NCBI GenBank assembly: GCA_016715195.1
Contig: JADKBB010000014.1
Location: 20,193 to 84,192, forward strand
Direction: 5' to 3'
Length of the DNA: 64,000 nucleotides
DNA from: Candidatus Villigracilis proximus
GTDB lineage: Bacteria > Chloroflexota > Anaerolineae > Anaerolineales > Villigracilaceae
Below are positions 24,940 through 34,168 of the stretch, in pieces. Position numbers and translations under genes: made by a program. Below the pieces are notes generated by a model. It was not told the origin of the DNA, ran no database searches, and worked only from the letters and a program-made list of their open reading frames with translations. Numbering within the stretch: position 1 is the first letter of the stretch; the number at the start of each line of letters is the position of its first letter.

Positions 24940-25684
24940 ATGCAATCAAGCCCTACAATATTAATTGCAGTCGTTTGTGTTTTTTTCTTAATTATTTTGA
25001 TGATGGTTGCCTTTGTAATTGTTGCGGCCGGCAAAGGCAAGGCCAGACATGAGGCGTTGGCAAAAGCGCTGGGGTTATCACTTCTCGAAGACACTCTGAC
25101 CCTGCTTAACCGTGTTGCGTATGTGAATAACATCACCCGCCCCGAACTATATCGCGTGGAGAATGTGTACTCACGTCACTCTTCAAGTGGAGATGTGTAT
25201 ATGTTTGGCTTTCACCGGCGCGATATTAAAGGGTCCCACAGTAAGCAACAAGAGCCGTTCTAGCAAGATACACTATCATCCGCTCGAAACTGATGTACTG
25301 GCATTTGTCTCGTCCACATGGAATCTGCCACACTTTGCAGCCAGTCCGCGTTTGAGCGGTGAAGGCAAACTGACGGCCATTGCCAATCAAATCACAGAAG
25401 CCGCTGCTGGTATAAAAATGGAAGTTGTGAAATTCCAGCACATCCCCAATCTTGATGACCGCTATCTGATCAGCACTTCTGATTTTTCCGCAAGCCGCAT
25501 CTCTCTGCCTGATGCATTCCTGCGCACACTTTCAGCCAACCCGAATTTGACGCTGCACACAGGCGGCGACACGCTAACCATCTCGTACGCAAACAGCGCA
25601 TCCCAGCCGCCCGATGCGGAGAAAATGAAACAGTTATACAAAATTGGCGTACAGATGGCACGCGATATTCCAGCCAAGGCATAA
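24940..25684 (+). pseudogene. Membrane-anchored protein of unknown function, frameshifted
   Basis: An N-terminal helix (IAVVCVFFLIILMMVAFVIV) is followed by a soluble region. The frame breaks at the AAAGGG run near 25228-25233 and continues in a second frame (GPTVSNKSRSSKIHYHPLE to 25684), giving about 248 residues joined. Start ATG 24940 follows GGAGGAGAA. It is next to another membrane gene at 25687. I do not recognise the family. The 150 bases upstream hold no gene. Confidence 0.55.
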
Positions 25685-25686
25685 AT

Positions 25687-26181
25687 ATGCCGGTCACAAC
25701 CCTAAACAACGAACGGATCGAGATCACAGAGCGGATGTCAACCGGGCTGCGTGTTTTTCTCTTCATAATCGGCCTGCTCCCGTGGATGGCTCCCTATGAA
25801 TTGCTGATCAAACCGGGCTGGACGGGTTTCAATTTATTTACGCTTTTCTTCCTTGCCATTTCATTGGGAGCAATCGCAGTCAGCCTGGCATTCATGGCTG
25901 GTGCCATCTTCGGATTAAATCAGACCCTGACCATTGACCTTGTCCGCCGCACAATTACTCATGCGTATGAGTCGACAGTCACGCCGTTGCGAGTCAGGAA
26001 ATATTCGTTAAATCAATTGAAAAGCATTGAAATCATGACACATGATTGGGATAACGGGCCGTCTACTTATGGGTTGAAATTTACCTTCACAGACGGACAT
26101 AAAACCGAACCGGGAACGCTCGAATCTAAAATAGAAGCGGAACAATTGAAGGAAAAAATCGAACAAATCAGCCGGGAATAG
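25687..26181 (+). CDS. Membrane protein, unknown
   Basis: The 164-residue protein has two helices (VFLFIIGLLPWMAPYELLI and FFLAISLGAIAVSLAFMAGAIF) followed by a soluble strand-rich tail resembling a PH-like or DUF3592-like module (LTIDLVRRTITHAYEST...). It starts two bases after the preceding gene, so the pair is probably one transcript. Confidence 0.6.
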   Translation: MPVTTLNNERIEITERMSTGLRVFLFIIGLLPWMAPYELLIKPGWTGFNLFTLFFLAISLGAIAVSLAFMAGAIFGLNQTLTIDLVRRTITHAYESTVTPLRVRKYSLNQLKSIEIMTHDWDNGPSTYGLKFTFTDGHKTEPGTLESKIEAEQLKEKIEQISRE

Positions 26182-26240
26182 ACATAAAAAAGCAATGACC
26201 TTCGGCGTCCTTGTCTGTGACGCTTGGCACTACTCGCAAT

Positions 26241-26294
26241 TGTCGGAAAACGACATAATCAAGTTGGCGGTAATCCCGCTAAATTATGTCCGAC
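26241..26294. promoter_or_regulatory. Leader hairpin upstream of the oxidoreductase operon
   Basis: GACATAAT (26252-26259) and ATTATGTC (26283-26290) form a perfect 8-bp stem, extended by GTCGG and CGAC beyond a small bulge. It ends 23 bases ahead of the 4Fe-4S subunit gene. It could be a leader structure or a palindromic site. The rest of the 136-base gap holds nothing clear. Confidence 0.35.
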
Positions 26295-26317
26295 TTCTCG
26301 TATAAAAGGAGTTGTAA

Positions 26318-26563
26318 ATGCCAGCTAAAGGTTGGATCGAAGTAAGTGATACCTACTGCAAAGGATGTGAAATTTGCATAGGAGCATGTCCACAGAGTGT
26401 GATTGAACTAAACATGTCACACCTCACCCCCAAGGGCTACCACCCCGCGCACACGTTCAAGGACGGTTGCACGGGGTGTGCTATTTGTGCGGTAGTTTGT
26501 CCTGATGCAGCGATCACGGTCTATCGTGAAATGACAAAGGTGGCTGCGCCGATCAGTGTGTAA
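26318..26563 (+). CDS. korD: 2-oxoacid:ferredoxin oxidoreductase, delta (4Fe-4S) subunit
   Basis: The 81-residue ferredoxin-like protein has two 4Fe-4S motifs, CKGCEICIGACP and CTGCAICAVVCP. It is the electron-transfer subunit of a four-subunit 2-oxoacid:ferredoxin oxidoreductase that oxidatively decarboxylates 2-oxoacids to acyl-CoA with reduction of ferredoxin. Start ATG 26318 follows AAAGGAGTTG. The order delta-alpha-beta-gamma is typical of KorDABC/VorDABC operons; which 2-oxoacid is used is not decided by sequence. Confidence 0.9.
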   Translation: MPAKGWIEVSDTYCKGCEICIGACPQSVIELNMSHLTPKGYHPAHTFKDGCTGCAICAVVCPDAAITVYREMTKVAAPISV

Positions 26564-26565
26564 GA

Positions 26566-26613
26566 AAGAGGAAAGAAGAAAGATATCATTTTATTCTTTC
26601 CTCTTTTTTCTCT
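26566..26613 (+). terminator. Intra-operon hairpin with T-rich tail
   Basis: AAGAGGAAAGAA (26566-26577) pairs with TTCTTTCCTCTT (26594-26605), then a T-rich run. It lies between the delta and alpha subunit genes and may reduce read-through, setting subunit ratios, or stabilise the short message. Confidence 0.5.
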
Positions 26614-26664
26614 TTCGTCTTTCCATGGATTACCAAACGGTAACATGAACGGAGATAAATAAAA

Positions 26665-27777
26665 ATGCCAAAAGAGTTATGGAAAGGGAATGAAGCGATC
26701 GCCGAAGCATCTGTCCGCGCCGGGCTTGAAGCGTATTTCGGATATCCCATTACCCCGCAAACAGAAGTACTTGAATATCTTTCACGCCGCATGCCCGAAT
26801 TGGGACGTGCTTTCGTGCAGGCAGAATCTGAACTGGGCGCGATCAACATGGTGTATGGCGCAGCTTGCACAGGCGTGCGCGTGATGTCGTCATCATCCAG
26901 CCCGGGTATGAGTTTAATGATGGAAGGCGTTTCTTATATCGCAGGGACCGAAGTGCCCGCGGTATTGGTCAACGTGATGCGCGGCGGACCGGGTCTGGGA
27001 AATATTGCCCCCGCCCAAGCAGACTATAACCAGGCTGTCCACGGCGGCGGACATGGAGATTATCAGCCGATCGTGCTGGCTCCTGCATCTGTGCAGGAAG
27101 CAATCGACTTGATGGGTCTTTCCTTTGATCTCGCGGAAAAGTACCGCTCGATCTGCATGGTCATACTCGATGGTTGTGTGGGACAAATGATGGAGCCCGC
27201 GCAAATGCCTGAGATGAAACCGATCAAGCGCGCGAATTGGGATTGGGCCACCGACGGAAAAATGGGAAAACGCGAGCGCCGCATTCTTTCCTCCATTTAT
27301 CTGGATCCGATCGAAGAAGAGAAGATGAATCTGCGGGTGCTTAAGCGCTGGAAGACCATCGAAGCGAATGAAGTCCGGTACAAGGAATATTTTCTGGATG
27401 ATGCGGAATTTGTCATCATCGGCTTTGGCACAGCGGGACGTGTGGCTTTGTCTGCTGTCCGCGAAGCGCGTGCTGAGGGAATCAAAGTGGGTTTGTTAAG
27501 ACCGATCACTGTCAGCCCGTTTCCGTTTGAGGTGATCGACCAGCTTACAGCGCGGGTTGATGCGTTCCTTGTCACAGAGATGAATTCAGGCCAAATGCTG
27601 GAAGATGTCCGGCTGGCAGTGAAAGGCCGCGTGCCCGTCGAATTCTATGGGCGCATGGGCGGAGTCGTTCCGTTCCCGGATGAGATACTGAATGAGATCC
27701 ATCGCATGGCGAAGGTTAAGTTGAGCGTGGATATTCATCCGCGTGACGCGTGGCTTGAACGCATGACGCACGCATAG
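26665..27777 (+). CDS. korA: 2-oxoacid:ferredoxin oxidoreductase, alpha subunit
   Basis: The 370-residue subunit begins with KGNEAIAEASVRAGLEAYFGYPITPQTE, the pyrimidine-binding domain I signature, and ends with the domain II region (PFPFEVIDQL, MGGVVPFPDEIL). It forms the catalytic core with the TPP-binding beta subunit. Length and the split form match KorA/VorB. ATG 26665 follows GGAGATAAATA. It sits 8 bases before korB. Confidence 0.92.
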   Translation: MPKELWKGNEAIAEASVRAGLEAYFGYPITPQTEVLEYLSRRMPELGRAFVQAESELGAINMVYGAACTGVRVMSSSSSPGMSLMMEGVSYIAGTEVPAVLVNVMRGGPGLGNIAPAQADYNQAVHGGGHGDYQPIVLAPASVQEAIDLMGLSFDLAEKYRSICMVILDGCVGQMMEPAQMPEMKPIKRANWDWATDGKMGKRERRILSSIYLDPIEEEKMNLRVLKRWKTIEANEVRYKEYFLDDAEFVIIGFGTAGRVALSAVREARAEGIKVGLLRPITVSPFPFEVIDQLTARVDAFLVTEMNSGQMLEDVRLAVKGRVPVEFYGRMGGVVPFPDEILNEIHRMAKVKLSVDIHPRDAWLERMTHA

Positions 27778-27784
27778 AGGCAAA

Positions 27785-28552
27785 ATGTTAAAAGAGAATT
27801 TAGTGTACGACAGACCTGAAGGCTTTACAGATACACCCACCCACTACTGTCCGGGATGCACACATGGCGTAGCGCATCGCCTGGTTGCGGAAGTTTTGGA
27901 AGAGATGGGCGTCATCGATAGGACAATCGGTGTTGCACCAGTGGGCTGTTCTGTATTTGCTTATAACTATTTTGATACAGACTTTGTAGAAGCGCCGCAC
28001 GGACGTGCGCCCGCGATGGCAACCGGCGTGAAGCGTGTGATGCCTGACCGAATTGTTTTTACTTATCAAGGCGACGGCGATCTGGCTTCGATCGGCATGG
28101 GTGAAATTGTGCATGCCGCCGCGCGCGGTGAAAATATCACTGTGATCTTCATCAACAATGCAAACTTCGGCATGACCGGCGGACAAATGGCTCCGACAAC
28201 TTTGCCCGGCATGAAAACCTCCTCTTCGGTAAATGGCCGTGATGTGGAAACGCAGGGCTATCCGATTCGAGTTTCTGAGATGCTTTCCACATTAGACGGC
28301 GTGGGCTATTGTGTGCGCCGTTCATTGCATGATCCAAAAAATATTCGTCTGGCAAAGAAGGCGATCCGCATGGCGTTTGAAGTGCAAGCCCGCGGACTTG
28401 GCTTCTCGGTGGTCGAGTTGCTTTCCACCTGTCCAACCAATTGGGGCATGACGCCCGTCAATTCGTTGAAATTCGTGGAAGAGCACATGATGCCTGCGTA
28501 TCCGCTGGGCGATTTTAAAGTCAGCGATGCGATCAAGCAGATCAAAATATAA
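27785..28552 (+). CDS. korB: 2-oxoacid:ferredoxin oxidoreductase, beta (TPP) subunit
   Basis: The 255-residue subunit has THYCPGCTHGVAHRL near the N-terminus and the thiamine-diphosphate motif GDGDLASIGMGEIVHAAARG followed by INNANFGMTGGQMAPTT. It binds TPP and Mg2+ and performs the decarboxylation with korA. The CPGC motif is usual for KorB. Translation is probably coupled to korA. Confidence 0.92.
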   Translation: MLKENLVYDRPEGFTDTPTHYCPGCTHGVAHRLVAEVLEEMGVIDRTIGVAPVGCSVFAYNYFDTDFVEAPHGRAPAMATGVKRVMPDRIVFTYQGDGDLASIGMGEIVHAAARGENITVIFINNANFGMTGGQMAPTTLPGMKTSSSVNGRDVETQGYPIRVSEMLSTLDGVGYCVRRSLHDPKNIRLAKKAIRMAFEVQARGLGFSVVELLSTCPTNWGMTPVNSLKFVEEHMMPAYPLGDFKVSDAIKQIKI

Positions 28553-28559
28553 GATTAGG

Positions 28560-28607
28560 AATAAGTGATCAGGTAATTAGGTTTTCCTAATCAACTAATC
28601 ACTTATT
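28560..28607. repeat. Nested intergenic hairpin between korB and korC
   Basis: AATAAGTGAT/ATCACTTATT form the outer stem (28560-28569, 28598-28607) and ATTAGG/CCTAAT the inner stem. No T-run follows. It may protect or process the operon mRNA. Confidence 0.45.
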
Positions 28608-28635
28608 ATCTGATCCCTATGAACGGAGCGAATAA

Positions 28636-29193
28636 ATGCAAAAAGAAATCATCATCTCAGGTTTTGGCGGACAGGGTGTGTTGTTTGCGGGTCAGGTCAT
28701 TGCGTACGCGGCGATGGACTCAGGCAAGGAAGTGACATGGATTCCATCGTACGGCCCTGAAATGCGCGGCGGGACGGCGAACTGCACCGTTGTCATCGCT
28801 GACCATGAAATTGGTTCGCCGCTGGTAAAGAATCCGCCGTTGGTCATTGCTTTAAATCTACCGTCATTTGATAAATATGAACCCATGATGCAAACCGGCG
28901 GGACGCTGGTTGTGAATCAATCGATGGTGGATCGCGGCGCAAAACGTGACGATATCAACGTGGTCTTTGTCTCTGCGAATGAAATTGCGGAACAGATCGG
29001 CGACAAGAAATTAACCAACATGGTCACTGTGGGCGCACTGTTGGCCGCACTGCCAGAAGTGACGCTAGAAACACTTGAAGGCGCGCTCAAGGCACATTTG
29101 CCCGCGCGTCATCAACATTTGCTGCCGAAGAATTATGAAGCCCTGCGCCGTGGGTTTGAATCCGCGAAGGAACAGATGGCGGTTGCCGTATAG
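28636..29193 (+). CDS. korC: 2-oxoacid:ferredoxin oxidoreductase, gamma subunit
   Basis: The 185-residue subunit has the gamma-family opening (IIISGFGGQGVLFAGQVIAY) and SYGPEMRGGTANCTVVIAD, both diagnostic. It completes the four-subunit enzyme. ATG 28636 lies downstream of AACGGAGCG. A strong terminator follows at 29237. Confidence 0.92.
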   Translation: MQKEIIISGFGGQGVLFAGQVIAYAAMDSGKEVTWIPSYGPEMRGGTANCTVVIADHEIGSPLVKNPPLVIALNLPSFDKYEPMMQTGGTLVVNQSMVDRGAKRDDINVVFVSANEIAEQIGDKKLTNMVTVGALLAALPEVTLETLEGALKAHLPARHQHLLPKNYEALRRGFESAKEQMAVAV

Positions 29194-29236
29194 AGCAGTA
29201 AAAAAGTAATAAGTAACGAGCAATAAGGAAAAACAG

Positions 29237-29264
29237 ACCCGCTTTTAATTAAGCGGGTTTTTTG
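29237..29264 (+). terminator. Rho-independent terminator of the oxidoreductase operon
   Basis: ACCCGCTT pairs with AAGCGGGT across TTAATT, followed by TTTTTT. Confidence 0.9.
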
Positions 29265-29334
29265 TTGATTTGTCTGCGGGATTAATGTATAGTTGTAATA
29301 GACATTAGATTCTAATTATTTATTGGAGGCAAAC

Positions 29335-29781
29335 GTGACAGACAGCAAGGGAACACAGGATCATGAAAAATTTATCAATTCAGTAAAAGCCAGCCTGAAT
29401 GTGGCGAAAAGTAAAACAGCCGATATTCGCAAAACAGACTCACAATTATTTCTGGCGAATGTCATCTCGCCTGCCGCAGCGACTCTGATCGCGAGCATGG
29501 CCGCTGCCATTGGCGGTAACAATGTATTCTCACAAGCCGCAGCGCAAGCAGAAGACGGCGGATGGAGACTGGCCTGCATTCTGGTGGCGATCTTTGGCTT
29601 TATTGCAACTATAAGCAGCGTCTTTAAGAAACAATTTGAAGACCGGCTGACAAAGGCGAATCAATGCGTTGGCAGATTGCTCAATCTTGATCTGGCGATC
29701 ACAACCGGCAGCAATGACTGGAATGAAGCAGCCAAAGAATATAGTGAGATCGTAAAAAATTTTCCCGAGTTCATCAGTTAA
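29335..29781 (+). CDS. DUF4231-like membrane protein
   Basis: The 148-residue protein has two central helices (NVISPAAATLIASMAAAIGG and LACILVAIFGFIATISSVF) followed by an amphipathic C-terminal half, as in DUF4231/SLATT-type two-helix proteins, some of which are pore-forming effectors linked to nucleotide signalling. The start is GTG 29335, five bases after GGAGG; TTG 29323 upstream is less likely. The next gene is a diguanylate cyclase; a link is possible but untested. Confidence 0.55.
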   Translation: MTDSKGTQDHEKFINSVKASLNVAKSKTADIRKTDSQLFLANVISPAAATLIASMAAAIGGNNVFSQAAAQAEDGGWRLACILVAIFGFIATISSVFKKQFEDRLTKANQCVGRLLNLDLAITTGSNDWNEAAKEYSEIVKNFPEFIS

Positions 29782-29820
29782 TACACAGGCTTCCAATAGT
29801 AAAACTGAAGAAATAGTTAT

Positions 29821-31380
29821 ATGTTTTTTCAAACAATGACTCCACCTAACATTCACTACAGCGCTCTGCTCATGACGGCTGGAATTGCATGTTTAATTGT
29901 CGTCATCATGATCTGGTACACCCATCAAGCAGCAACAGGCGCGCGGCCTCTTATTGTTTTTTTACTTGCTTTAAGCTGGTGGGATATTACCTACGCCATT
30001 TTCTGGGCTGATATCCCAGGCCCGACCCCATACTTCTGGCTGGATAGCACACTCCTCGGGGCATTTATTGTGCCAACGGCCTTCCTGCTCTTTACGCTTG
30101 AGTATGCCCAGTTCCAAAAATTGTTAAAGCGCCCAATTATTTTGTCCCTGCTGATTGAGCCGGTTATCACCTTCATCCTTCTATGGACTGACCCGTGGCA
30201 CAATTTGTATTTTGGAGGAAAGCGCGCGCTAAACACAGTCCGCACTTTGGACGTCGGGCCGGTCGCATGGGCTAATATTTATTATTCCTACATTTTGATC
30301 TTTATCAGCATCATCGTATTATGCATAACCCTCTACGGTTCTATTGGAATTTATCGAAAACAAACAAGCACGATCCTGGCCGCAGCCATCATCCCATGGA
30401 TGGTACACATCTCATTTATTTTAAACGGCGGACCGTTACCAGATGCCGATATTACTCCCTTCATTTTCACGGTCACCGCGCTGACAATTGCCTTCGCCCT
30501 CATGCGTTTTCATTTTCTCGATATTGTGCCCATCGCCCGCAGTGTGCTCATTGAAAACATGAGCCAGGGCGTCATCGTTCTGGACAGGCAAAAACGAGTG
30601 GTGGATATTAACCCCGCTGCGCAAAAATTGATCGGTGTCTCGGCACAATCCTGCATCGGGCAGCCCGTGGGATTCCTATTCCAAAAATGGCCCGACGTCA
30701 TAAAAAAATTTCGCGGCATCAATCAAACACATGCCGAGGTCATCCTGGATAATACTCATTTCGATGTTCACATCTCCCCTCTGCTGGATCATCGCAATCA
30801 AAATGTTGGAAGGCTAATTGTCTGGCATGACATCACCGACCTAAAGCAGATTCAAACCAAATTTGAAAAACTGGCCGTAACCGATATGCTTACGCAGATA
30901 TTCAACCGCCGGCATTTGCTTGATCTGGCAGAAATGGAATTAAAACGCGCTGCGCGTACCAAATCTCCCCTATCGCTGGCATTAATAGACATTGACCATT
31001 TCAAAAACATCAATGATAAGTTTGGGCATCCAGCCGGAGATCAGGCGCTCATCACATTTGCAAAAATCTGCTGCGAGAATATCCGCGAAATGGATCTGTT
31101 CGCACGCTTTGGCGGCGAAGAATTTGCCCTGCTCATGCCGGAAACCAACTGTGAACAGGCGTATCAAGTTTGCGAGCGATTATGCCGCATCATTGCCCAA
31201 TCCATTATTGAATTAGACAAACACTCCGCATCCATTACCATCAGCCTTGGTCTTACAGAAATGGAATCTGAACAGGACACTTTGGAATTGATCCTGCGCA
31301 GAGCAGACCAGGCGCTTTACGACGCAAAACAATCAGGCAGAAATCGCGTCATCTCCTGGCACACATCACTGGAAATATAA
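29821..31380 (+). CDS. 7TM-PAS-GGDEF diguanylate cyclase
   Basis: The 519-residue protein has about seven N-terminal helices (a histidine-kinase-like 7TM sensor, residues about 10-235), a PAS domain (about 240-340, GVIVLDRQKRVVDINPAA) and a GGDEF domain with active site GGEEF at 431-435. The inhibitory site RxxD is present as REMD at 422-425. It should make cyclic di-GMP, with product feedback, in response to a membrane signal. It stands alone and is followed by a hairpin. Confidence 0.9.
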   Translation: MFFQTMTPPNIHYSALLMTAGIACLIVVIMIWYTHQAATGARPLIVFLLALSWWDITYAIFWADIPGPTPYFWLDSTLLGAFIVPTAFLLFTLEYAQFQKLLKRPIILSLLIEPVITFILLWTDPWHNLYFGGKRALNTVRTLDVGPVAWANIYYSYILIFISIIVLCITLYGSIGIYRKQTSTILAAAIIPWMVHISFILNGGPLPDADITPFIFTVTALTIAFALMRFHFLDIVPIARSVLIENMSQGVIVLDRQKRVVDINPAAQKLIGVSAQSCIGQPVGFLFQKWPDVIKKFRGINQTHAEVILDNTHFDVHISPLLDHRNQNVGRLIVWHDITDLKQIQTKFEKLAVTDMLTQIFNRRHLLDLAEMELKRAARTKSPLSLALIDIDHFKNINDKFGHPAGDQALITFAKICCENIREMDLFARFGGEEFALLMPETNCEQAYQVCERLCRIIAQSIIELDKHSASITISLGLTEMESEQDTLELILRRADQALYDAKQSGRNRVISWHTSLEI

Positions 31381-31405
31381 TATTGCTTAAAGTTTTAAAA
31401 AACAT

Positions 31406-31439
31406 CTAAACATCCGCCTTTTGCAAGGCGGATGTTTAG
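31406..31439. terminator. Long perfect hairpin
   Basis: CTAAACATCCGCCTT and its complement form a 15-bp stem with a 4-base loop after the diguanylate cyclase gene. On the plus strand no T-run follows; on the minus strand a T-run does. It probably still ends or protects the plus-strand message. Confidence 0.55.
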
Positions 31440-31522
31440 TCAATTCCTTTATTGAATCTTTACAAAGTTCTCCTGAAAACCAAACTAAAATCACGCTCAT
31501 TCTTAAAGCCATAGGAGCGTAT

Positions 31523-32008
31523 ATGAAAAAACAAACGACAACCATTATCATCACAACGGTCATCACTACCATTATTGTGATCATTGGATTTATCCTTCTC
31601 ATGCCGATCATTGGACCACGATTCATACACCCGATGATGATGGGGAATCAGTCTGCGCCAGCTGATCTGGATACATCCACCACGCTTCTTTCGGACGCAG
31701 GCCTGTTTCGGGTATCCTATAGCAGTGACTCCAGTCCCCTGCCGCTCAACCAGATACACTCGTGGACAATTCACATCGAGACCGCAGATGGGCAGCCTGT
31801 GGAAGGCGCTGAGATTCTGGTCGATGGCGGCATGCCGCAGCATGGTCACGGTTTGCCCACCCAACCCGAAGTGACGGAAGACCTCGGCAATGGCGATTAT
31901 CGCGTGGAAGGCATGAAGTTCCAAATGCTCGGCTTTTGGGAAGTCAAGTTCAACATCAATGCCGATGGACAGAGCGATAACGTCACATTTAATTTAATTC
32001 TTGAGTAA
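31523..32008 (+). CDS. Membrane-anchored FixH/YtkA-like protein
   Basis: The 161-residue protein has one N-terminal helix (IIITTVITTIIVIIGFILLM) and an extracytoplasmic Ig-like domain with the YtkA/FixH pattern: WTIHIETADGQPVEGAEILV, MPQHGHGLPTQP and GMKFQMLGFWEVKF. The MPxHGH motif is typical of copper- or metal-associated exported proteins. ATG 31523 follows AGGAG. It overlaps nothing but is followed 7 bases later by the di-haem peroxidase gene, so the two probably act together in the cell envelope. Confidence 0.8.
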   Translation: MKKQTTTIIITTVITTIIVIIGFILLMPIIGPRFIHPMMMGNQSAPADLDTSTTLLSDAGLFRVSYSSDSSPLPLNQIHSWTIHIETADGQPVEGAEILVDGGMPQHGHGLPTQPEVTEDLGNGDYRVEGMKFQMLGFWEVKFNINADGQSDNVTFNLILE

Positions 32009-32015
32009 CCAAAAC

Positions 32016-33275
32016 ATGAAGCGCATGATCTTGATCGGTGGCGGAATCATACTCACAGCCGCGGCAATTTTCCTTTGGGCACAGAGCAGGCAAACGTCGT
32101 GGAGTGAAGCGGAAGTTGTCACATTAAAGTCGCTATGGATCGGCAGTCTGCCTGCGCTTCCTCCTGATCCATCCAATCTATATGCCGATAATTCCAGGGC
32201 GGCGGAGTTCGGACAAAAATTATTTTTTGACACACGCCTTAGCTCCAACGGCGAAGTGGCTTGTGCCACCTGCCATAAACCCGAGCTTATGTTTTCAGAT
32301 GGCTTACCCCTCGCGCAAGGTGTTGGCACAACCTCGCGAAAAACAATGACCATCATTGGCACCGCCTACAGCCCGTGGATGTTTTGGGATGGCCGCAAAG
32401 ATAGTCAATGGGCGCAGGCGTTGGGGCCGCTGGAAAGCGCAGTGGAACACGGCGGCACGCGCGCACAATACGCGCACTTGATCGATGAAGTGTATCGTGC
32501 AGAATATGAATCCATTTTTGGCAGCCTGCCAGATTTTTCAGACCGCGCACGCTTCCCTGAAGTTGCCGCGCCCGTGGACGATGAATCTGCGCGCGCCGCA
32601 TGGGATGCGATGACTCAAGCAGACCGCGATGCCGTGACACAAGTGTATGTGAACATGGGCAAAGCAATTGCCGCATACGAACGCTTGATCATGCCCGCGC
32701 CTTCACGTTTTGATACTTATGTAGAAGCGCTGTTAAAAGATGACAAGACCGCAATGAAAGCCGCGCTCACATCTGACGAAGTCGCGGGGCTGCGATTGTT
32801 CATTGACCGCGCGCAATGTATCAACTGTCATAACGGGCCGTTATTTACAAACAATGATTTTCACAACACAGGCGTACCCGCCGCAAACGACCTGCCTGCT
32901 GATGACGGCCGCGCAACAGGCGCAAGAAATGTACTCAACGATGAATTCAATTGTCTGAGTCAATGGAGTGATGCCGGTGAAAATGATTGTGCCGAATTAC
33001 GTTATATAGTTTCCGAAGGTCATCAACTTGATGGCGCATTCAAGCCGCCCACACTTCGCAACGTGGCCGAGACCGGGCCTTACATGCACGCGGGTCAGAT
33101 CGCGACACTGGCTGAAGTGATCCGGCATTACAGGTCTGCGCCCATCGCGCCTGTGGGTCACAGTGAACTGGTGATGATTCCTTTTACACAAATCGAAATG
33201 GCACAACTCGAAGCATTCCTGCGCTCCTTAAGCGCAGGCGTAAACGCGCCGCCGGAATTATTACAAGCACCTTGA
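32016..33275 (+). CDS. MauG/cytochrome c peroxidase-family di-haem protein
   Basis: The 419-residue exported protein has an N-terminal signal anchor and two c-type haem sites, CATCH (near residue 85) and CINCH (near residue 268), in the order of bacterial cytochrome c peroxidases and MauG. FDTRLSSNGEVACATCH and FKPPTLRNVAETGPYMHAG are family signatures. It should reduce hydrogen peroxide or carry out oxidation outside the membrane. I use ATG 32016; TTG 32001 is an alternative overlapping the upstream gene. Confidence 0.9.
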   Translation: MKRMILIGGGIILTAAAIFLWAQSRQTSWSEAEVVTLKSLWIGSLPALPPDPSNLYADNSRAAEFGQKLFFDTRLSSNGEVACATCHKPELMFSDGLPLAQGVGTTSRKTMTIIGTAYSPWMFWDGRKDSQWAQALGPLESAVEHGGTRAQYAHLIDEVYRAEYESIFGSLPDFSDRARFPEVAAPVDDESARAAWDAMTQADRDAVTQVYVNMGKAIAAYERLIMPAPSRFDTYVEALLKDDKTAMKAALTSDEVAGLRLFIDRAQCINCHNGPLFTNNDFHNTGVPAANDLPADDGRATGARNVLNDEFNCLSQWSDAGENDCAELRYIVSEGHQLDGAFKPPTLRNVAETGPYMHAGQIATLAEVIRHYRSAPIAPVGHSELVMIPFTQIEMAQLEAFLRSLSAGVNAPPELLQAP

Positions 33276-33282
33276 GAAATCC

Positions 33283-33311
33283 AGTCCGCCTGATATCAGG
33301 CGGACTTTTTT
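33283..33311 (+). terminator. Rho-independent terminator
   Basis: AGTCCGCCTGAT pairs with ATCAGGCGGACT, followed by a T-run. It ends the FixH-like/peroxidase unit. Confidence 0.85.
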
Positions 33312-33331
33312 ATAATGCTATAATTTCACTT

Positions 33332-34165
33332 ATGAAATACGAAACCATCCACAACCTGACTCTCCCAAAGATCGGATTCGGCACCTGGAAGATCGGCGGC
33401 GAATCCTCCCCCGACCTGACAACTGATTCTGTTTCGACGACCGCTCTGCATTCCGCGCTGGAGATCGGATACACACACTTCGATACTGCCGAATATTACG
33501 CAGCGGGTCACGCCGAAGAGCTGATCGGGCGCGCCATACGCGAAACAAATTCCAAACGCGAAAAATTATTTATCACTTCAAAAGTCTCGCCCGAGCATCT
33601 TGACTATGATGATGTGCTCACATCCTGCGAGAACAGTCTGCGCCGCCTCAACATGGAATACATTGACCTGTATCTCATCCACTGGCCGCGTGTGGGCATG
33701 AATCTGCCTGAGGCCTTCCGCGCATTGAACAAACTCGTGCAGGATGGAAAAGTAAAACATTTGGGTGTAAGTAATTTCAACTTAAAGTTACTGAAACAAT
33801 CACAGTCATTTTCAGAGACACCCATCATCACTAATCAAGTCCCTTACCGCCTGCCCGATCAATCATATGTTAAAAATGGTGTTCTGGAATATTGTCAGCA
33901 AAACGATATTTTGGTCACGGCTTATTCGCCTGTAAAATTCCGCAGCGTGCGCGTCAACAAAACGCTGGGCGAAATTGCAAACGCACATTCGGCCACGCCA
34001 TTTCAGATCGCACTCGCCTGGCTGGTATCACAGCCGCGAGTCATTACCATTCCCATGTCATTTAATCCGCAGCACATCAGGGAAAATTTTGATGCAGCAG
34101 ATATTTTATTAAGCGCTGACGAAATCCAAAAACTAAACAATGCCTGGAGCAAGGACGATGAATAA
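33332..34165 (+). CDS. Aldo/keto reductase
   Basis: The 277-residue protein has the AKR tetrad: FDTAEYYAAG (Asp, Tyr), LFITSKVSPE (Lys) and YLIHWPRVG (His), with GVSNFNLKLL later. It should reduce aldehydes or ketones with NADPH. TATAAT-like boxes lie just upstream, with very little leader. ATG 33332 fits the family start. The next gene, clpS, follows after 3 bases. Confidence 0.9.
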   Translation: MKYETIHNLTLPKIGFGTWKIGGESSPDLTTDSVSTTALHSALEIGYTHFDTAEYYAAGHAEELIGRAIRETNSKREKLFITSKVSPEHLDYDDVLTSCENSLRRLNMEYIDLYLIHWPRVGMNLPEAFRALNKLVQDGKVKHLGVSNFNLKLLKQSQSFSETPIITNQVPYRLPDQSYVKNGVLEYCQQNDILVTAYSPVKFRSVRVNKTLGEIANAHSATPFQIALAWLVSQPRVITIPMSFNPQHIRENFDAADILLSADEIQKLNNAWSKDDE

Positions 34166-34168
34166 GGG

